Positions 58,281 through 64,000 of a stretch of DNA of 64,000 nt are shown here, one piece after another. Origin of the DNA: Arion vulgaris. Taxonomy: Eukaryota; Mollusca; Gastropoda; Stylommatophora; Arionidae. A program made the translations under genes and the position numbers. Positions within the stretch are counted from its first letter, which is position 1. Each line of letters begins with the position of its first letter. The stretch spans positions 71,088,366 through 71,152,365 of the forward strand of contig CM036758.1 of assembly GCA_020796225.1 (NCBI GenBank), given 5' to 3'. The notes under the pieces were generated by a model. That model was not told the origin of the DNA, did no database searches, and saw only the letters and a program-made list of their open reading frames with translations.

Positions 58281-58539
58281 ATACACTGAACTCACACACT
58301 GAGCTCGCTCACACATTGAACAACTCACACACTAAACAAGAGAACTGATAACTATTTTAGAAGATTCAACTCAACTCGGTGTTGCTACCTTGCTTTGTAT
58401 CTTTCACTCTCTATCTCTCTCTTTCTAGCCTATCATGCCCTTGGTGCTTAGGGCAGCAACAAATGCATGCCATTCTTCTGTATTCTTGACCGTCTTCTGT
58501 ATTGTGGTCTAGCTGTAATTCATTTTCTTGTTCTACTGT

Positions 58540-58950
58540 TCATCCTCCAGGTTGTTTATTGGAGCCTTTGCCTCTCACTTCAATGAATACTTTGTGATTC
58601 TTTGATCATTTCTTCTCAGGGTATATCCAACATATCTCCATCTTCTCTTTCTTATAACAGTTATTACTAGCGGTCTTAGGCCAAAAATGTCGGGTGCGCT
58701 TTTATGCCTAACATTCGTATGCCTAACATTCGGATGCCTAACAGGGGTGCAATGCCTAGTTGTTCTTGGAAAAGACGTTTGAACATCACAATAAGAATGA
58801 TCAAAATTGTTAAGAAGAATGTTCCCAAACAAACAAACAACTAGTGGTTGACAAGACATTTCTCTAAACTCCATTCACTTCTCCTGAATTTGTCCCATTA
58901 ATGTTCATTATTTTTCACAGACATATTTTCAAATTCATTGAACTTACTTT
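58540..58950 (-). mobile_element. LINE RT tail (family 5) with a 175-bp insert
   Basis: 58540-58676 and 58856-58950 are contiguous in other copies. The insert (about 58677-58853) lies between actagcggt and actagtggt and contains three tatgcctaacattcg-like units. Confidence 0.65.
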
Positions 58951-59373
58951 CTATACATTTAGTTATTTCCCAACTAACAGAGATTGTGTTATTTAATTTC
59001 AACCAACTGTTAATGGTATTTGTTATATTAGCACAGCCCTGAGGGTTTTGGTTGTGCAGCATTTGGTAGATTGTAGCTCATAATTTTTTTAACTTGTATA
59101 CAGGTATGTTGAATCTCATATGTCCAAGATAACTGTGGCAGAGTGTAGAAGACAAAACATAACTGGTATATATATATATATATTTGTACGTTATCAAATT
59201 TTCATTCATGTAATGTAGTCATTATTATATTTCCTGTAGTCTCCTCTGTAATTTTAATGAAAAGTTGCAAGTTATATGTCTGAAACTCGAGTAAATTCCA
59301 ACTTTTTACAATTTCTTTACCACAATTTGAGTTCACAGTTTTTTTTGTATTACAGTAAACTTTTCTTTGTAGA
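58951..59373. other. No recognised feature apart from (TA)n
   Basis: (TA)n at 59168-59185; AT-rich. Confidence 0.5.
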
Positions 59374-59513
59374 TTAACTCTTAGTGGACTAGGGCAAAAG
59401 CCATATTTTTACAAGACTTTTTTTAGAATTAAAAAAACCCTTTGTTTTGTCTCCTGGTAAAAGGTGTCCAACCCAAAGCCACATGGTATGGCGTTTGGTC
59501 CACAAGAAGTTGA
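59374..59513. mobile_element. TTAA MITE
   Basis: TTAACTCTTAGTGGACTAGG at the left and GGTCCACAAGAAGTTGA at the right (one side decayed from TTAA). Confidence 0.78.
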
Positions 59514-60105
59514 TATTTGTTGCTGCAGTTGTTACCCAGGATTGAATTTGTTTCTTAGCAGATCCAAGATCAGGATTTGAGTTTTATTGTTGAATTATAT
59601 TACACATATGATAGTACAAATTGTATGTTTGCATCTGTGTATAAGTTAGTGCAATATTCTTCATTCATCCAGTTTTGAAACAAGAGGGGGTGTGGTATAC
59701 ACATTTCGATAAAGGGTGTGAATGCAGATCTGGTCCAGTATGTAAATTATTCATTTAATGATTTGTCCTTTTTCATAATATTCACCACCATGTCAAATTT
59801 TAATATTGAAATGTTTATTGGTATATGGTAAATCTAATTTTTGTTTTCAATCTCAAATAATTATTTGTAAGTGTTGTACCTCCGCTTCATGTTGTGTTTT
59901 TTTGTTGGTCTAGCTTTATTGATTGTCATAATATGAAGATAATATTTCCCCTTTGTGCATAGCGTTTAGTAGCTACTAGCTATTTGACTGTGGTATAGTT
60001 TTAACTGTGCAAGATGTATAAAAATCATTGTCTTTTTTTTTTCATCAGTTTTAACTATGTTTTGTGTTTGTTATTCCATTATAATATTTATTTCTCAAGT
60101 GATGG
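59514..60105. other. No recognised feature
   Basis: AT-rich non-coding sequence on both strands. Confidence 0.5.
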
Positions 60106-60260
60106 GGCATTGTCAAGTGGTTAGAGCATGGACTTTGCAATAAATAGGGATTGTTAATGCCTTATTTAGGTGTTCTACATTAGGCACCACTTAAAATGAG
60201 TACCTGACTCAGAGTTTGAAAAGGGAAGTTATTGAGGAAGAGAAATGACCACACATTAAG
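60106..60260 (+). mobile_element. Possible tRNA-derived SINE
   Basis: gtcaagtggttagagcatgg resembles a tRNA A-box region; the B box is degenerate. Confidence 0.4.
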
Positions 60261-60479
60261 TCAGTTTATTTTTAATTGGTCTACTAGAAGAGAGCTCAGA
60301 AATGGTCTCAAGCTTGTCAAAGAAGATTTCTTTGTAAGATGTAGTATTGACATGAAGATATTTTTCAAACGTTCAGTCTTTTGTCTTGTGTAACCTATCA
60401 GCTAGGTCCATTGTTAAGGCACCAAAAAAACCTCCTTGACTGCTAAACAACAGATGATTAACAGTATTTTCATGCCGAT

Positions 60480-60905
60480 TTTACTGTTACCAGAGCCAAA
60501 CATGGACAATGAGCAAAGGACAGTGGCAACAAAATAACTACATGAGCTGCGATGCCTACAAAAAGTTACCAACAACACCAAAAAAGATAGTCACCAACAT
60601 CAGCATAAGAAAGAAAGTTGGCACAGAAGCTTGCTTGAATTACATTGAGAAACAAAGAAAGAAGGGATTTGGCCACTTAATAAGAATACAACCAAACTCC
60701 ACAGTATATACAGTCTTCTACAACAGAATATCAGGAATGAAGGAAGATCATGAAAAGAAGACCATGAGAAAGGTGGTTAGATGGCATAACAGAATCCTGT
60801 CTAAAATAAAAATTTCTATCCCCAAGCGACTAGAACATCACAAGACAAAACAGAAAACCACAACACTGAACAACAACCCGGTAGCAGTGTGACAACAAAA
60901 GAAGA
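60480..60905 (+). mobile_element. LINE RT tail (family 3)
   Basis: Frame 60509-60892: GTEACLNYIEKQRKKGFGHL, IRIQPN..., ending KTKQKTTTLNNNPVAV and aaaagaagag. Same 3' end as 15.65 kb. Confidence 0.75.
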
Positions 60906-61206
60906 GAATTAAAAATCATTTGCCAGCATAAACATTATTACATTGCATGTTGTGAAATAACATATAAAAAATGTTGAGAGCAATACTTCAGAGCTAACTA
61001 CTCCATATTTTTATATTATCAACTATTTCTTTGTTCAATCACTGTTTGAGCTCCGACTTTTATCTGTTGCCTTAAACAAATTATTCTTTTCTGGGCACAG
61101 TTTTCAAATATGTTTTCTTTTACAAAGCAAGTGAATTAAAATATATCTGACCAGCAAGAATCTGCCAACTAGGATTAAATATATTGCAGTGTAACTAACA
61201 TGGGGT

Positions 61207-61452
61207 GGCGTCTGTGGCTTAGGGGATAGTGACTGGATCTATTAACCCCGACGTTCTGAGTTCGAATCACGCTGCGGACAATTTGGTTGCAAATTGTTGC
61301 GCATGGATTTTACAAAAGGACGATGGCACCACCTGTTCAGAAAGCAATGGCAAACTACTGAACGTAATAATGCCTAGAAAAATCACAAACAGCGTTAAAA
61401 GCTGGGAGTTAATTAGCAAAGTCCTGTAACGGATATGCAATTAACTTTAACT
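61207..61452 (+). mobile_element. SINE family F
   Basis: Head gcgtctgtggcttaggggat, B box gagttcgaatcac, tail gtcctgtaacggatatgc. Confidence 0.8.
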
Positions 61453-61454
61453 TA

Positions 61455-61562
61455 ACTAACATGGAAAGAATTGGAAGGGATGGCAAGAGAGAGGAAGAGC
61501 TGAAAGAAGTTTGTTGAAGACCTGTGCTTCGTTGGAAGTTGAAAGGGGAAGTAGAAGAAAGT
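61455..61562 (+). mobile_element. LINE 3' end (family 6)
   Basis: catggaaagaattggaagg to gtttgttgaagacctgtgc and gtagaagaa. Confidence 0.75.
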
Positions 61563-61834
61563 GTAACCAACAGTACCAATGCAATCTATGAACGACTTGT
61601 TCTAAATTTGTCCTTGAGATAATAAAGATCATGAGATGTAAAATAAAACTCATAACCATCATACGTTATACTTAAAAAAAAAATTCAGATTCCTGTGTAT
61701 AGTTGGCATTCATACTAAACTGTTTTGTTCCACTACATTCTCTGTGTTTTGTTTTGTGTGTGTTAACTCAACTATAGTCAGCAGTTATATATGTTTACAT
61801 CATTTATTATTTGTTCCATTCCTGTTTGATAAGG

Positions 61835-61977
61835 TTAATTCATAGTGGACAAGGACAAAAGCCATGTTTTTAACAGCCATTTGTTTTTAGAATAAAAACG
61901 CCCTTTAGTGTGGCTTCTGGTAAAAAGGTGTCCAACCTAAAGTCACATAATGTGGTGTTTGGTCCACAAGGAGTTAA
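61835..61977. mobile_element. TTAA MITE
   Basis: TTAATTCATAGTGGACAAGG at the left, TTGGTCCACAAGGAGTTAA at the right. Confidence 0.8.
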
Positions 61978-62087
61978 TAAATCCTACAACCCATTTTACT
62001 GTATTGCAGATTTTTAAAATCTGGTAATGGGATAAACATTAAGAACATCATTTTTATCTGTTCTTACAAATGTGTCAATGATATTTT

Positions 62088-62440
62088 GTCAACGGATGTC
62101 TTCGGCGGATTCTCAGACTGAGATGGTGTGGTAGAGTTGAAAATACAGACCTGTGGATAAGAACAGGACAGGAACCCATGATGACCCAGGTTGAGAGGAG
62201 ATAATGGCGATGGGTTGGGCATACCCTATGGAAGACCAGATCGAGTGTCACTAGACAAACACTTGAATGGAACCCGCAAGGAAAACGGACAAGAGAACGT
62301 CCTAGACAGACTTGGAGACAAAGTCTTCTTGAGGAACGAGTGCTCGACTGTGCTATCCTGGGAGACCATAAAGAAAGTTAGAGACCAGGAAAGTGGCAAA
62401 CAACTGTTGAGGCTCGATGCTCCACGGGGAGCGGAGATAA
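62088..62440 (+). mobile_element. LINE RT tail (family 8)
   Basis: Across a frameshift: LRWCGRVE, TLEWNPQGKRTRERPRQTW; an RT tail of the same general type as 31.2 kb. Confidence 0.7.
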
Positions 62441-62644
62441 GTCAAATCACAAAAGATGTACTTAATAATTTTACTCTCTTCTCACAAAAAATGTACTTAA
62501 TAATTTTAGTCTCTTCTTACAAAAGATGTACTTAATTTGTCCATGAGTTCAAATAATATTGTTGTAAACATTCAACAAAAATTATCGTATATTATCTGTT
62601 TCATCTAATTTATTCTAAATTTCTCAATAGATTGACTTTTTACC

Positions 62645-62900
62645 TCATAACCACAGTTTAACTCTTTCCATCTCGAGTTTACTTCATAACCAAAGTTTAA
62701 CTCTTTCCATCTCGAGTTTACTTCATAACCAAAGTTTAACTCTTTCCATCTCGAGTTTACTTCATAACCAAAGTTTAACTCTTTCCATCTCGAGTTTACT
62801 TCATAACCAAAGTTTAACTCTTTCCATCTCGAGTTTACTTCATAACCAAAGTTTAACTCTTTCCATCTCGAGTTTATTCATACAAAGTTTAACTTTTCCA
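62645..62900. repeat. Minisatellite, 39 bp x 6.5
   Basis: Unit cataaccaaagtttaactct+ttccatctcgagtttactt. Confidence 0.95.
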
Positions 62901-63420
62901 TCAAGGAGGTAACAAATAACTCCCATCAGTACTCATAATAAATAAACATATATATTTATTAATAAAACTAAATTTAAGAAAACTACAACCCAATAGAATA
63001 ACAAGGTATAAAAATATAAATTAAAACAGTAGAATAAAACTTAAAAGTATTATCTGATAAGTAAAACTAAATTTTATAGAGTTATGAGTGTCGCTAATGG
63101 TGTTCAACGGACTTCAGTTGTGGCACAGTGTGCAGCGAAAAGCGTGGAAAGAGTTAGATAAAAAATTAAATACCCTATATCTCCACAAAATGCAGCAAAT
63201 AGTTACACTTTCAACCTTGTTTGTTATTTTCAACATTGTTTCCAGAATGACATTTATTTGGTGATACATATTTTTTCAAGATTGCACATTCCATAACATT
63301 TTTTTATTCTTTCATCTTCCTTGATTAGGAACATTGAATTGTTTCTAATATGCCTGAATTATTGTTTTAAGATTGTATATCATTGAATTGTTTCTAACTG
63401 TCTCTCCTTTTTTGACCCTG
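62901..63420. other. No recognised feature
   Basis: AT-rich; no repeat family or exon recognised. Confidence 0.5.
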
Positions 63421-63439
63421 TAGGATATCACCTTTTAGT

Positions 63440-63650
63440 CTGGTGCAGAACAGGGGAACATAAACCTGAGAAATTTAATGGCTGCATGTTTAGGTCTGCC
63501 GCAGCAAAATTGTTCAGGTTATGATTTTTTCTGTATGCCCCCGACAGAAAAAACTTATTGATCTTACCAGGGATTGAACCCAGGTCTCCCAAATGGGCGC
63601 CAGCACTCTAATCCATTTTGCCAGATGCTTCTCATGGACTCATAGAATGG
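63440..63650 (-). mobile_element. tRNA-derived SINE (family H)
   Basis: On the minus strand: A box tggcaaaatggattagagtg, B box GGTTCAATCCC (about 63574-63584), then a unique body. Single copy in this window. Confidence 0.6.
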
Positions 63651-64000
63651 TGTAAAATTGCAATAAATCATCCAATGTCCCATCAAACGTATGTAAAAGT
63701 CATCCCACTCTAATGAGAATTTCCATTATTTGGACTGATCTAGTCAACCTTATGTATGGCCTCTTTCATCTTTACAGATGGTCAATTGGCAATTGTTTTA
63801 TTTTGACAACTTCCGTGTTTGCGCTTGTCTCTATTGCCGTTTAGCTCATCCCCAAGTCTCTTTTCAAAAGATTCAACACCTTTGTGTAATGTTGTTTTCC
63901 ACATAACTTGGTCATCATAAGCCAACTGTATACAATATAAGATAACTTAGGGAATTGCTGTTCGATTATGTCTAGAAGGTGAAAAATCAATTAGTTATCA

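Noticed and set aside
63560..63640. Candidate tRNA gene on the minus strand
   Set aside because: Good A and B boxes, but it continues into a SINE-like body; no clean cloverleaf could be drawn by eye.

Overview
The window is animal nuclear DNA: AT-rich, intron-containing and crowded with interspersed repeats. One conserved host gene is clear, a calsyntenin (CLSTN family), on the + strand from about 22.6 to 57.1 kb. I reconstructed it as 16 GT-AG exons that join in frame into 982 codons, close to vertebrate CLSTN1. It has a signal peptide, two cadherin repeats, the Cys-rich calsyntenin block, a laminin-G-like domain, one membrane span, a first W-acidic (kinesin light chain) motif, an acidic tail and a second W-acidic motif at the C-terminus. 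A possible 17th exon gives a second C-terminus that lacks the last motif. The mix of tRNA-headed SINEs with a shared core, Penelope-like elements, I/RTE/CR1-type LINE tails, mariner and hAT elements fits a lophotrochozoan, most likely a mollusc (gastropod-like). That assignment is inference, because no species-specific gene is present.

Layout. 1-22.5 kb: no recognisable host gene. It holds LINE 3' tails, SINEs, minisatellites and, at 3.5-7.9 kb, a nested block: a (CTA)n array split by a head-to-head Penelope pair, one arm of which is split by a hAT transposon that itself carries a LINE fragment. 22.5-22.8 kb: promoter with a perfect CRE palindrome, and exon 1 (signal peptide). 23.8-25.2 kb (intron 1): a TTAA-flanked, Kolobok-like DNA transposon. 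27.4-54.8 kb: exons 2-16, with introns full of SINEs, LINE tails, three Penelope copies (33.6, 34.65 and 42.35 kb) plus a fragment at 37.8 kb, a palindromic mariner (46.5-47.9 kb) and several minisatellites. 54.8-57.1 kb: a hAT MITE, LINE scraps, a chimeric SINE/LINE retroposon and the alternative last exon. 57.1-64 kb: gene-poor flank with more LINE tails, TTAA MITEs, tRNA-type SINEs and a 39-bp minisatellite.

Two themes repay attention. First, the most abundant SINEs are modular: a common tRNA-like head and core is joined to at least four different 3' tails, and one tail module occurs three times as a free-standing unit of about 164 bp with its own target-site duplications. Second, several minisatellites grew directly out of transposable-element ends (MITE, tRNA-SINE, Penelope, SINE core, LINE coding sequence). 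Repeat family names here are my working letters (A-I), and superfamily assignments come from motifs read by eye.
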